From Chloroflexota bacterium (GTDB taxonomy: Bacteria; Chloroflexota; UBA11872; UBA12225; JAJDUF01): a stretch of DNA of 64,000 nt. Each line of letters starts with the position of its first letter. The first letter of the stretch is position 1. A program made the translations under genes and the position numbers. Below, piece after piece: positions 26,685-35,155 of this stretch. The DNA lies in the NCBI GenBank assembly GCA_022826725.1, contig JAJDUF010000011.1:186001-250000 (forward strand), read 5' to 3'. Below the pieces are notes generated by a model. It did not search any database and was not told the DNA's origin. It saw only the letters and a list, made by a program, of their open reading frames with translations.

Positions 26685-27074
26685 TCACGGCGCCGGCGGC
26701 CGCTGTCCCTTGAGTAGGACCGATGGAAGTCTCCGCAGGGTCTGATTGCGCGGATCTACTTCGATGCCTACCGATTCCAAGGCCGTGACGCCGAGCAACG
26801 GCTCGCTCTCCGCCGGCCCCATGATAATCGTGCCACCGACGATTTCCCCCATGAACTCGATGTCGGCAGTAGTGATATCCATTCTGATTTCCCGGCCGTC
26901 GGCCAGGCCATAGATGCGCTGGCCTTTGGGGGCCAGGCCGATGGATTCCAGGTGTGCCCGTGGCACGAGGCAATCAACCGCGCCGGTATCAACCAGGAAG
27001 AGACCTTCCCACGTCCGGTCCGGCGCGGCCAGACTCCGAATGGTCACGGTGACGTAGGTGACGCCCATCTTCAT
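26685..27074 (-). CDS. Retropepsin-like aspartyl protease (clan AA)
   Basis: The 129-residue protein has the aspartyl protease signature FLVDTGAVDCLVP with the catalytic Asp in DTGA, followed by flaps GLADGREIRMD and the late LLGVTALESVGIEVDP hydrophobic motif. A single DTGA motif means it would act as a homodimer. It is soluble and small. It lies between hicB and the hsdR relic on the same strand. Such proteins are scattered in bacteria, usually next to toxin-antitoxin genes, and their targets are rarely known. ATG at 27074 is used; an ATG six bases later is also possible. Confidence 0.78.
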   Translation of the reverse strand: MKMGVTYVTVTIRSLAAPDRTWEGLFLVDTGAVDCLVPRAHLESIGLAPKGQRIYGLADGREIRMDITTADIEFMGEIVGGTIIMGPAESEPLLGVTALESVGIEVDPRNQTLRRLPSVLLKGQRPPAP

Positions 27075-27104
27075 CTCCGCAGCGATCAGGGGCCACGAAT
27101 GACC

Positions 27105-27133
27105 CTGGATTCCCGCGCAAGCGGGAATGACGG
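27105..27133. repeat. Extragenic palindrome, family C copy 1
   Basis: CTGGATTCCCGC, a short loop, then GCGGGAATGACGG form a palindrome often found dispersed in bacterial genomes. A second copy is at 47763, in inverse orientation. Confidence 0.55.
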
Positions 27134-27148
27134 GGGAGGACAGCGGCG

Positions 27149-27355
27149 CTAGACTTCCACCAATTGGACCGACGAGCGCGGTTCCGGGATCGGCATGCCT
27201 TCCTCAGCCAACACTTCGAGATGCGAAACGATGGCCTCGCGGATCAGCGCAGCGACTTCCTCCAACGTTTCGGCCACGGCGACGCAGCCCGGCAGGTCGG
27301 GGACGTAGGCGCCGTAGCTGGTCGGCCCCGCTTCGATGACGACGGTGTACTTCAT
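27149..27355 (-). CDS. hicB: HicB-family antitoxin
   Basis: The 68-residue protein has the HicB-like fold: MKYTVVIEAGPTSYGAYVPD, then LPGCVAVAETLEEVAALIRE, as in truncated, partially degraded RNase H-like antitoxins. It neutralises HicA and binds its own operator. The start codon overlaps the hicA stop by four bases (ATGA), the usual toxin-first order. The short form ends without a ribbon-helix-helix domain, so DNA binding may need a partner. Confidence 0.85.
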   Translation of the reverse strand: MKYTVVIEAGPTSYGAYVPDLPGCVAVAETLEEVAALIREAIVSHLEVLAEEGMPIPEPRSSVQLVEV

Positions 27356-27555
27356 GATCCCGCTCCTCTGGCGAGTCCGGCTTGCCTCATGATCTTAGCC
27401 CATGTGCCAGGCGGTACGTCAACGTTCCGTTTCCCGGCAATCGTCACGAGGCCAGGTTTCTCAGGGTGTTTGTAGTGCCGGTGACTGCCCCTCGTCCGCA
27501 CCAGTATCCAGCCGTCCCGCTCGACAAGGCGTATCGCATCTCGTACTTTAGGCAT
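27352..27555 (-). CDS. hicA: HicA-family toxin (mRNA interferase)
   Basis: The 67-residue HicA is a double-stranded-RNA-binding-fold interferase that blocks translation. The key residues are visible in RTRGSHRHYKHPEKPG, with the catalytic His in SHRH. The start is uncertain: ATG at 27555 (MPKVRDAIRLVERDG) is preferred to a TTG six bases upstream. It precedes hicB and lies between hsdR and the protease gene. Its insertion into the R-M locus may stabilise the locus, as toxin-antitoxin modules can do. Confidence 0.85.
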   Translation of the reverse strand: MPKVRDAIRLVERDGWILVRTRGSHRHYKHPEKPGLVTIAGKRNVDVPPGTWAKIMRQAGLARGAGS

Positions 27556-27635
27556 ATCCAAATATTATCAGCTGGTGATCCACCTCCGCAACTTCATGAC
27601 GGGAGGCGAGTGCCGTAGTCGTTGCCGGGTGGCGC

Positions 27636-30440
27636 TCATGCCACCAACTCCAGGTTCAACTCGTCCAGGATTTGGGGTAACTCGTCGCCGAACAGAGTAT
27701 GCGCCCGGTGCAGGCCGCCCCATTGGTTGAAGGGGACATACTCAAAATCGTTCAACTCCATCTCGACGCTCTCGGCGATGTTGTCGCGGATGGCTTCCAG
27801 CCACTGCACTTGCTCGGCGGTGAAGGCGCGCCCGGCGATCTCCTGCATGTCCAGCCAGCCGCGAAAGCGTTTATTGACCTGGTCGGCGAAGGGCGTTAGC
27901 TCATCCGCCTCGTGGATGGCGAAACGCACCAGGGATACGATGTCCGCCAGCTGTCGCTGACCGGAGCCGCGGACCCGGGACTGGTCCAGCCGCTGATAGG
28001 CCTGCCAGAGGCGGTCGGTTGTCCAGGAGCGCGGCGGCGCTTGCAGGGCGTTGGAGAGCGCCTTGATGTCGGCGTAGCGCAGCCGGCGGCGGTAGGGCCG
28101 GGCGTACAGCACTTGGAGGGCCGTGATCTCGTCCCGGTGCTCCGCAAGGTAGTCCTGGAAGGACTGTACCATGCTACCGGCTTGCTCCAACGAGAAGCCG
28201 GTGTCGAGCACTTGGTCTTCGCTGACCGTATCAATGGTCTGCTCGTAGGATTGATGGATTTCCACCAGTCGCTGCCGCAGCGGGGGATTTGCGGCAAACG
28301 GCCGGGCGGCGTCCTCGCACAGCTGCCGTTCCGCCGCGGCGATGGCCGGCGGCGGCGGGTCCTCCTGTCCGGTCGCCTGCCGGGCACGCTCTAAGGCTGC
28401 ATCGGGGTCGGTGGCCCGGACCAAGCCCGCAATCAGGCCCGGGAGCGAATCCGGCTGGGCGACGGACGCGATGGACTCCTGCTCCCGAGGGTTCAGCTTG
28501 CGGTCCAGGCGGGCGAGGCGGCTGGCGAGCGAGGAAAGCACGTCCGGCTCGCGGTTGCCCATGCCGACCAAGTCGAGCAGCTTGTCGAAGGAAACCGTCC
28601 GCTGTCGCTCCAGGGTGAAGGAATCGGATTGCTGGTGCTCGGTCACGCCCACCGCGTCAACAATGACGAACCGGTCTTTGTTGGAGGCGTCGGGGGTGAC
28701 GGCATTGAATTCGGTGGGGGAAATGGTCCGCACGCCGCGGCCCTTCATCTGCTCGAAAAAGCTGCGGCTCCGCACGTGGCGCATGAAGAAGACGATCTCG
28801 ACGGGCTTGATGTCGGTGCCGGTGGCGATCATGTCCACCGTGACGACGATGCGCGGGTTGTAGCTATTGCGGAACGCCGTGAGCAGGTCTTCCGGCCTGG
28901 CGCCCGTAGTCTTGTAGGTGATTTTCTGGCAGAAGTCGTTACCCTTGTCGAACTCCTGCCGCACGACACGCACAATGTCATCGGCGTGGCTGTCATTTTT
29001 GGCGAAGATGATGGTCTTGGGCACATCCTGGCGGCCGGGAAATATCTCCGTGAACAGCCGGTCCCGGAAGGTGCGGATGACCGTCCGAATCTGGTCCTCG
29101 GCCACGACTTCCCGATCCAATTGGTTGGGCGCGTAGGTGAAGTCCTCATCGAGCTGCTCCCAGCGGACTCGCCGGGTCAAGCGGTCCCGCCGATCTACGT
29201 AGTGCCCGGCCTGGACCGAGGCGCCTTGCTGCGTAATGCGGGTGCGGATGCGGTAGGTATCGGAGTCGACATTGACCCCGTCGGCCACGGCCTGCTCGTG
29301 GTTGTATTCCATCACCAAGTTCTGTTGGAAGAAGCCGAGCGTCTGCTTGGATGGGGTGGCGGTGAGGCCGATAAGGAAGGCGTCGAAATACTCCAGCACC
29401 TGCCGCCACAGGTTGTAGATCGAGCGGTGACACTCGTCCGTGATGATGAAGTCGAAATCCTCGATGGGAATATCGGGGTTGTACTCCACCGGCGGCGGCT
29501 CGCGGTGCATGATGTCCCGGTCAAAGCCGGAAAGCTCCTCCAGCTCCGGGTCTAGCTCTTCGCCCTTGAGCAGCGAGTACACCCGCTGAATGGTGGCGAT
29601 ACAGACGCGGCTCACCGGGTCAATGTACCCGGACTGAAGGAGTTGGACGTTGTATAGCTCGGTGAACTTGCGGCCATCGTCAGGGATGGTGAAGCCCTGA
29701 AACTCGCGTAGGGTTTGGCGTCCGAGGTTGGCGCGGTCCACCAGAAAGAGCACCCGGCGCGCGCCGGCGTGCTTGATGAGGCGGTATACCTGGTTACAGG
29801 CCATGAAGGTCTTGCCGCTGCCGGTCGCCATCTGCACCAGCGCCCGTGGCCGACCGGCGGCGAGAGAATCTTCCAGGTTTCGGATGGCCCGCTCTTGCAC
29901 GCCCCACAGTCCGTTGGTCTTGAGAGGCGGCAGGTCCTGCAACCGTTCGCGGAGAGTACGGGGCGCGGTGTAGTCGCCGCGCGGCTCGGCTGCCGCGTGC
30001 TGGCCAAAATCGGGGGACGCGGAGGCGCCGACCCACGCGGCCAGCGTCTCCGGTTTGTGGAAGGAGAAAATGGAGCGGCTGCGTGGCTCCGGGTCCAAGC
30101 CGTTGGTGAATTGCGTCTCTACGCCGGTGCTCTCGTAGAGGAATGGGAGTGGCCGCCGGTAGGCCGGCAGGGTATCCGGCAAGCCGCTGCCGTATTTCCC
30201 GGACTGGACTTCGACGCCGGTCAGCGTGGAGCCTTCGGGCTTCGCTTCAATGACGCCTGAGGCCTTCTGATTCACGTACAACAGATAGTCGGTGGTACCA
30301 TGGCCAGACTGCAAGCGGAACTCGCGCACGGCCACGCCGCAGCCGGCGTATGGGTTGACGGAGGCAAGGTCCTGGACCGCCCATCCCGCCTGCGCCAGCA
30401 GCCGATCTATGTTTGCCCGCGCCTGTTCTTCGGGATTCAT
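27636..30440 (-). CDS. hsdR: Type I restriction-modification endonuclease/translocase subunit
   Basis: HsdR is the DNA-cutting and translocating subunit of the type I system. The 934-residue protein has an N-terminal PD-(D/E)XK nuclease (Asp in TTDYLL near 51 and EAK at 65-67), Walker A ATGSGKT at 205-211, the DEAD-like DECHRSIYN, LTATPSKQT and the late MKGRGVRT helicase motif, plus a C-terminal helical region ending LELVA. It is the first gene of the R-M set on this strand, starting 27 bases after the grdA-like gene stop. A relic of its own tail lies downstream at 26504. Confidence 0.93.
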   Translation of the reverse strand: MNPEEQARANIDRLLAQAGWAVQDLASVNPYAGCGVAVREFRLQSGHGTTDYLLYVNQKASGVIEAKPEGSTLTGVEVQSGKYGSGLPDTLPAYRRPLPFLYESTGVETQFTNGLDPEPRSRSIFSFHKPETLAAWVGASASPDFGQHAAAEPRGDYTAPRTLRERLQDLPPLKTNGLWGVQERAIRNLEDSLAAGRPRALVQMATGSGKTFMACNQVYRLIKHAGARRVLFLVDRANLGRQTLREFQGFTIPDDGRKFTELYNVQLLQSGYIDPVSRVCIATIQRVYSLLKGEELDPELEELSGFDRDIMHREPPPVEYNPDIPIEDFDFIITDECHRSIYNLWRQVLEYFDAFLIGLTATPSKQTLGFFQQNLVMEYNHEQAVADGVNVDSDTYRIRTRITQQGASVQAGHYVDRRDRLTRRVRWEQLDEDFTYAPNQLDREVVAEDQIRTVIRTFRDRLFTEIFPGRQDVPKTIIFAKNDSHADDIVRVVRQEFDKGNDFCQKITYKTTGARPEDLLTAFRNSYNPRIVVTVDMIATGTDIKPVEIVFFMRHVRSRSFFEQMKGRGVRTISPTEFNAVTPDASNKDRFVIVDAVGVTEHQQSDSFTLERQRTVSFDKLLDLVGMGNREPDVLSSLASRLARLDRKLNPREQESIASVAQPDSLPGLIAGLVRATDPDAALERARQATGQEDPPPPAIAAAERQLCEDAARPFAANPPLRQRLVEIHQSYEQTIDTVSEDQVLDTGFSLEQAGSMVQSFQDYLAEHRDEITALQVLYARPYRRRLRYADIKALSNALQAPPRSWTTDRLWQAYQRLDQSRVRGSGQRQLADIVSLVRFAIHEADELTPFADQVNKRFRGWLDMQEIAGRAFTAEQVQWLEAIRDNIAESVEMELNDFEYVPFNQWGGLHRAHTLFGDELPQILDELNLELVA

Positions 30441-30467
30441 CTGTCTGGATTACGGCGTGCGTGCGGG

Positions 30468-30953
30468 TTAGGATGGCGTCGCGTCGCCGGCGCGGACGGC
30501 GCGGAGGGCGGTGGCGATCCCTTCGGTGTCCAGGACCATCTCGGAGATGCCGACCTCCTGGGCATACACCTCCGGTGGGACCTGCGTGACGATTTCCGGC
30601 TCGGTGATGTGATACACCGGCAGGCCCAGGGCCGTACCGGCCAGCGCGCCGGCCCATGCCGGGTCGCCCTCGGTCACGGTCAGGCCGTAGACCTGACTGC
30701 TTTCCGCGTTCGGGGTACCGAGCAGCACCACGACCTCGTCGCGGCCCAAGTCGTCAACGACCCGCTTGATGTTCTGTTGACCATCCAGGTCAAGCGCTCC
30801 GGCGGATGTTCAGACGAAACAGTAGGTATCCTCCAGCACCACGTCCGCTCCGGCACCGCGGGCGCACGCGGCGATGGCCGGGCCGGGCACGCCGTCGCGC
30901 TCGCCGAGTGCAACCACCTTCTTCCCCGTCAACGCAACCTCGCTTGTTGCCAT
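30468..30953 (-). CDS. grdA: Glycine/sarcosine/betaine reductase component A, selenoprotein
   Basis: Read through an in-frame TGA at 30812-30810, the frame gives 161 residues that match GrdA throughout: [18 protein letters not shown], then TYCFVU with Sec at 48, [14 protein letters not shown] after it, [26 protein letters not shown] and [13 protein letters not shown]. GrdA carries the CXXU dithiol/selenol that reduces the carboxymethyl-selenoether intermediate. Length is the family's usual (about 158). A hairpin follows the TGA at 30777-30793. GGAAGGTGAC precedes the ATG. It lies 33 bases after the grdC-like gene. Standard annotation would break it into two spurious short ORFs. Confidence 0.93.
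30777..30793 (-). promoter_or_regulatory. bSECIS-type hairpin in grdA-like mRNA
   Basis: Sixteen bases after the UGA of Sec48, arms TTGACC and GGTCAA form a 6-bp stem around the 5-base loop TGGAT. This is the place and size expected for a bacterial SECIS element bound by SelB. The spacing from UGA to loop is about 22 bases. Confidence 0.7.
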
Positions 30954-30986
30954 GTCACCTTCCTCCTGCGCCGTATTGTGAGCGGA

Positions 30987-32447
30987 CTACGTTCTACCTT
31001 CAAGTACGAAAGAGAGGCCGTCTGCCATCTGGGTCATGCGGCCGAGAAACAAGCTCCCCTTAGCCAGGAACATCACCCGCTGTAGTGTCCCGTCGCTCAA
31101 GCCGGCGATGGCGTGACCGAGGTACGGTACGGCCGAGGCGATGTGCCCCTGGGTCGGCGCGAAGCCCGGCATTCCGTGTGCCGTCACAAAATCGGGGATC
31201 GCCTCTCTCTTCAGCTCGCCGTTGATCGTCGCCAAGGCGCCGATTAGCCGGTAGTTGAGCAGGGGCACGTTCCCGCTGCCGGCCGGCTCGGTGATCTCCG
31301 GGTCGTGCAGTTCGGTCGCATAGCGGTCAATCGCATCGAAGCGCCAGCCGAGCCGCTGCAACGGCGCGGCGACCAGCGCTTGAAAAATGGCCTGCTGGGA
31401 CGCACCGGCACTCACCGGATGCTTGCCGACGCTATCGAGACGCAAAACCGGGCTGTGCCCATCGTCGGCACCGACCAGGATAGCGACGCCGGCGAGCACG
31501 TCCTCCAACACCGGCTGATCGTGCTTCAGGTGCCCCAGGAACTTCATGCCGAGCTTCGCCAGCGAGCAGCCGCCAACCACCGCTACCTCGCGGAATAGAC
31601 CGGACGCCACCAGCCCGGCCGCGATGACGAGCGCATGAACCGGACCGCAGCAGAACGCCTTCACGTCGGCGCCGGTCGCTTGCACGCAGCCGGATAGCTC
31701 GCCGACGGCCTTGGCCAAGTTGCCGCCGCCGCGCTGATAGCGGTCGCCGACGGCCTCCTCGCCGCAGTTGATGAGGTATTCCACCTGCTCGGCCGGCACG
31801 GGACCGTCATGCAGGAGCGCGCGCAGTGCGAGCACGGCCGTTGCCTTGCAGGTGAGGTTCTCCAGCAGCACGTCCGCGGAGAGGGAGGTGTCCTGGTCGT
31901 GGTCGCTGCGGATGCAGCCCACCAAGCGCCCGTCACCCAAGATCAGCGGCAGCGCCGCCGTGGACTGCTCGATACGCGCCAAGGGCTGCCCCGAGCCGAG
32001 CCGAGCAAGGTCATCCGGCGTGATGAGCGGGTGCTGCGAGAGGGTGGTCCGGGCCTCCGCCGTGAACTCTTCGGAGAGGGTCACGAGGTCGAAGTCGTCG
32101 GCGATTTTGAGGAAGCCGTAGAACGGCATTTCATCCAGCAACTCGCCGAACGGGCCGCGGCAGGATCGGTCCGGGCCAACTGGCGGCGCATCGCCTTGTG
32201 AACGCCACCACGGCCGTTCCAGCGCCCACAAGGCCTCGGGCGGGCGGGCGCCGAGAAACGCTTGGTGCGGTGGGTAGGCCGCGGCCTCGTCGAACGAGCG
32301 CAGCCGTGCCCCCAACTGCTCACGCAGCGCCGCGTCTCCCGGTAGCGCGCGCGCGGGCTTGGAGCCGTACTGCACCAGGCCGGGCACGTGCGCCAGCGTA
32401 TAGCGCACGTCTTTGATGACTACTCGGTTTGTGGTCAACTGTGACAT
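30987..32447 (-). CDS. grdC: Glycine/sarcosine/betaine reductase component C subunit (GrdC-like)
   Basis: The 486-residue protein resembles GrdC, the beta subunit of protein C, which with GrdD converts the selenoether-bound acetyl group to acetyl phosphate. Family marks are the thiolase-like sequence with ELSGCVQATGADVKAFCCGP, AVVGGCSLAKLGMKFLGH and the C-terminal FLAKGSLFLGRMTQ. Cysteines in the first two motifs are the probable acyl-transfer thiols. It lies 67 bases after the grdE-like gene and 33 before grdA. No GrdD-like gene is adjacent, which is odd because C-complexes characterised so far contain both. Confidence 0.85.
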   Translation of the reverse strand: MSQLTTNRVVIKDVRYTLAHVPGLVQYGSKPARALPGDAALREQLGARLRSFDEAAAYPPHQAFLGARPPEALWALERPWWRSQGDAPPVGPDRSCRGPFGELLDEMPFYGFLKIADDFDLVTLSEEFTAEARTTLSQHPLITPDDLARLGSGQPLARIEQSTAALPLILGDGRLVGCIRSDHDQDTSLSADVLLENLTCKATAVLALRALLHDGPVPAEQVEYLINCGEEAVGDRYQRGGGNLAKAVGELSGCVQATGADVKAFCCGPVHALVIAAGLVASGLFREVAVVGGCSLAKLGMKFLGHLKHDQPVLEDVLAGVAILVGADDGHSPVLRLDSVGKHPVSAGASQQAIFQALVAAPLQRLGWRFDAIDRYATELHDPEITEPAGSGNVPLLNYRLIGALATINGELKREAIPDFVTAHGMPGFAPTQGHIASAVPYLGHAIAGLSDGTLQRVMFLAKGSLFLGRMTQMADGLSFVLEGRT

Positions 32448-32514
32448 CGTGGTGATTCAGTGGCTGGGAAGCGCCGGGGATAGGTCGTCCCGGTACCGGA
32501 GCACTGCTCGCCGC

Positions 32515-33804
32515 TCACGCCTCCAGGCCGCTGTAGCGGTTGAAGCCGTAATGGTCGTCGTAGCGGCGGGGCGGCTCCAATGGGCCGGCGGTGGGGAGCT
32601 GCTGATCGCGAAGGCGGCCGATAATCCGCTGGTCCGAGCCGATGACGCGCTCCACGGGCGGCAGGGACTTGAGGTCGGTGAGGTCATTGTAGATGAAGCC
32701 GGTGCTGACGATGGCATCGGCCTCCGGGAGCGGCTCCAGCAAGGTCGGCACGCCGCCGGCAGAGGAGTCTTCGCCGGTCATGAATACCGTCTTGATCCCT
32801 AGCTGCTCGCACGCCTGCACGGTGCGAATCACCTCGATGAACTCGTTGCCGCCGGCGTCCCAAGTGACCAATGCACCCTGCGCGTCCATCATGCGGGCCA
32901 TCTTGGCGGCTTGGTTGGCCATCAACTGCTTCTCGTTTTGGGTCGTCCACTCGGTACGGAAGGCGATCACGCCGAGGAAGTTAAGGTCTACGCCGTGTCG
33001 CCGGTATAGCTCACGTAGAGCAGGATTGTTCATGACGGTCCACGACATCGCAAAAGGCGAACGATAGGGGCCGGTTACCGCGCCATCGAGCACTTCATTG
33101 GGGTGCAGCAGCCAGGGGGGCGTCAGGTGGGTGAGGCCGTAGGTGGCGGTACACCAGGTCGTGGGCGAGCCGGACATCGCCTGCGGTGAGTGCAAGCACC
33201 AGATGTAGACCACGCGGGGCAGCGCCGGGTCCACCGGCGGTAACTCGTAGACCTCCTGCTCCGGCGGCTCCAAGTCTTTGGTGGTCGCCGCCAGCCGATC
33301 CGCGACGGCCAGCACGGCAGCGTGTACCGCTTCGTTCTTGGCGTCGTTGCCGAGTGCCGCATCCGGCTCGACGACAACGCAGAGGTTGAGCAGGGAGGCG
33401 AGCGGGAGGCGCTCGGCCCACGGGCCGGACATGTCCATGAAGACCTCGACGAAATCACCGCCGGCCTCGTGCCAGTTCACCTCCGACACTTCGGCGACGC
33501 CCATGCCGGAGAGCCGGTGCGTGCGTCCCTCGCCGACGGTCTCGATGGGCCGGCCGCAGACTCCAGGGTAGGCGACGCCGGCGCCATCTACCTTGACACG
33601 CGGCTCGACAACGTCGCGCAGCGGCCAGATGCGGACCGATTCGCCCGGCCGCGCCAACTCCAGGTCCACCGTTGCGATGCGTGGATCAGCCCGGACCGCG
33701 GCGAGTAGCTCATCACGGTTCACTTCCAGCAGGCCATCGGACCAGCGCGTGTGGGCACCGAACACGATGTCGCGTACCGGGAAGGTGCCTAGCTCAAGAC
33801 GCAT
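32515..33804 (-). CDS. grdE: Glycine/sarcosine/betaine reductase component B subunit (GrdE-like), lacking the pyruvoyl cysteine
   Basis: The 429-residue protein aligns in order and length with GrdE/GrdG/GrdI, the proprotein subunit of component B: PRVVYIWCLHSPQAM, HPNEVLDGAV, NNPALRELYRRHGVDLNFLGVI, GIKTVFMTGEDSSAGG and ADAIVSTGFIYNDL. In characterised enzymes a Cys in an SGNCVXACDK-like segment after the DGA motif is processed to pyruvoyl. Here the stretch after EVLDGAV reads TGPYRSPFAMSWTVMNNP and has no Cys. Thus autoprocessing is not expected. GGGAGGCAATCC precedes the ATG at 33804, which overlaps the grdB stop by 11 bases. Confidence 0.85.
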   Translation of the reverse strand: MRLELGTFPVRDIVFGAHTRWSDGLLEVNRDELLAAVRADPRIATVDLELARPGESVRIWPLRDVVEPRVKVDGAGVAYPGVCGRPIETVGEGRTHRLSGMGVAEVSEVNWHEAGGDFVEVFMDMSGPWAERLPLASLLNLCVVVEPDAALGNDAKNEAVHAAVLAVADRLAATTKDLEPPEQEVYELPPVDPALPRVVYIWCLHSPQAMSGSPTTWCTATYGLTHLTPPWLLHPNEVLDGAVTGPYRSPFAMSWTVMNNPALRELYRRHGVDLNFLGVIAFRTEWTTQNEKQLMANQAAKMARMMDAQGALVTWDAGGNEFIEVIRTVQACEQLGIKTVFMTGEDSSAGGVPTLLEPLPEADAIVSTGFIYNDLTDLKSLPPVERVIGSDQRIIGRLRDQQLPTAGPLEPPRRYDDHYGFNRYSGLEA

Positions 33805-35155
33805 GGATTGCCTCCCCTTCCGCTGCGGCTTCCTCGAGGTCATCCGGGTCGAATAGCGTCGGACCGCTCACGTCGGTCTGCAACGCGCGGAGGGCCGTCT
33901 GCACGATGCGTAGCCCGTAGGCGAAGTCCTTCTCCGGGCCGAGGTTGGGATCGCCACAGACGTGCTCGATGCGGGCGCCGCGGATAACCCGGTTGGCGCC
34001 GGTCGTGAGCGGGAGACCGTGAATGGCGGAGATCATCGCTACCGGGATGCCGTGCCGTTCGATTTCCTTTGCCATCGTTGCACCGCAACGATTACAGGTC
34101 CCTCAGGTCGCTACTAAGAAGCACGCATCGGCACCGCCTTCGCGTAGCTCGGTGCCGAGCTGGTCGCCGAACGCCTGGGACTTGTCAACGGGTGTCGCCA
34201 CGCCGGGCATGGTGAAAATGTCCGGGAACACCCCGCCGATCACGCCCTCCGCCTCCAGGTGGCGGAGATGGCGTAGGGGACAGATGTAGTTCGGGTTCTC
34301 GCTCGAAGTTCCGTTAAAGTATCCGCCGTGGAAGGCTTCCCAATCCTGGGGCGTCAACCTTGATTGGCCCTCGACGGAGTAGCGGTAGTAGCGGTGTGGA
34401 TTTCCATTGAGCTGCCTTTCCGGGTTGCCCTTGGGGATTAGTCCGCCGAGACTCACCAGGGCGATCTGCGCGCTTTGCAGGTCGGCGATGGGCGCCGCCG
34501 GCTCGACGCGCTCCGGCACTTGGATCGGCACCTCGGTCTGGAAGGGCTGGCCGTTCAGCTTGGCCACGAGCATGTCGAGCGCGCGCTGATAGCCGGGCGC
34601 TTCCCGCTGGCTGAACACCCGCAATCCGCGCGGCAGATAGCCCTCCGCCTCGGCCGGTCCCAAGTGCTCGCCGCGTCCGAGCTTCAGCGCGAGGCGCGCC
34701 ATGGCTGAGAGCGCCGCCTGCATGTCCAGCGGCCTGTCGCTGGTCGGCACGGCGACCATATGCAGGCGCTCACCGGCCAACCCGGGGTTTTCCGGGTACA
34801 TGCCGGTCACGGCGGGAATGCCTAGATCGTGCGCTATGCGACACACCAGACTGCACGCGAGGCCGTAGCGCCCGGCATTGAACGCCGGCCCGGCGACCAG
34901 CACGTCCGGCTGCCACTCAGTCAGCGCCGCCCGGAGGGCCGGTTCCGCATCCGCGGGCTGCTCGCTGACGTAGCTATCGCCGCCGATCAGCGTGGCCACG
35001 ATTTCGCCCTGGCCGGCGAGCTGCGCCTGCAGCGCGCGGCCGGGGCCAGCCGCGCCCGGTCGGGCCTCGACCGGATGCCCGGCCTGCTCCTCGCCGCCGA
35101 TCCCGGCAAAGAACTGGTTGAGGTAATGGACGACGCGCACCTTGGTATCAGACAT
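33794..35155 (-). CDS. grdB: Glycine/sarcosine/betaine reductase component B selenoprotein (GrdB/F/H-like)
   Basis: Read through an in-frame TGA at 34105-34103, the frame is 453 residues. Before the TGA: VVHYLNQFFAGIGGEEQAG, DVLVAGPAFNAGRYG and GIPAVTGMYPENPG. Around it: ACFLVAT-U-GTCNRCGATMAKEIE, the Sec motif of GrdB with Sec at about residue 351. After it, SAIHGLPLTTGANRVI and GDPNLGPEKDF are family-typical. GrdB binds the substrate amine and transfers its carbon to the selenol. The start at 35155 has AAGGGGG upstream; a GTG 27 bases earlier is less likely. It heads the operon; an 8-bp hairpin lies downstream of the TGA. A gene caller would report a truncated 5' ORF and a small downstream one. 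Confidence 0.94.
34074..34092 (-). promoter_or_regulatory. bSECIS hairpin in grdB-like mRNA
   Basis: Ten bases after the UGA of Sec351, perfect 8-base arms ATCGTTGC and GCAACGAT enclose the loop GGT. A GU-containing apical loop at about 18-20 bases past the UGA is what the SelB-binding bacterial SECIS requires. The element lies within coding sequence, so codons for the NRCGATM stretch are constrained by both RNA structure and protein. Confidence 0.8.

Noticed and set aside
30680..30913. Short minus-strand ORF overlapping the grdA-like gene
   Set aside because: It lies in a different frame from the GrdA-like sequence, which reads through the TGA at 30812.
34103..34105. TGA read as the end of a 360-residue gene, with a separate small ORF after it
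   Set aside because: Coding similarity to GrdB continues across the TGA in the same frame, the Sec motif is intact, and a SECIS-like stem follows.
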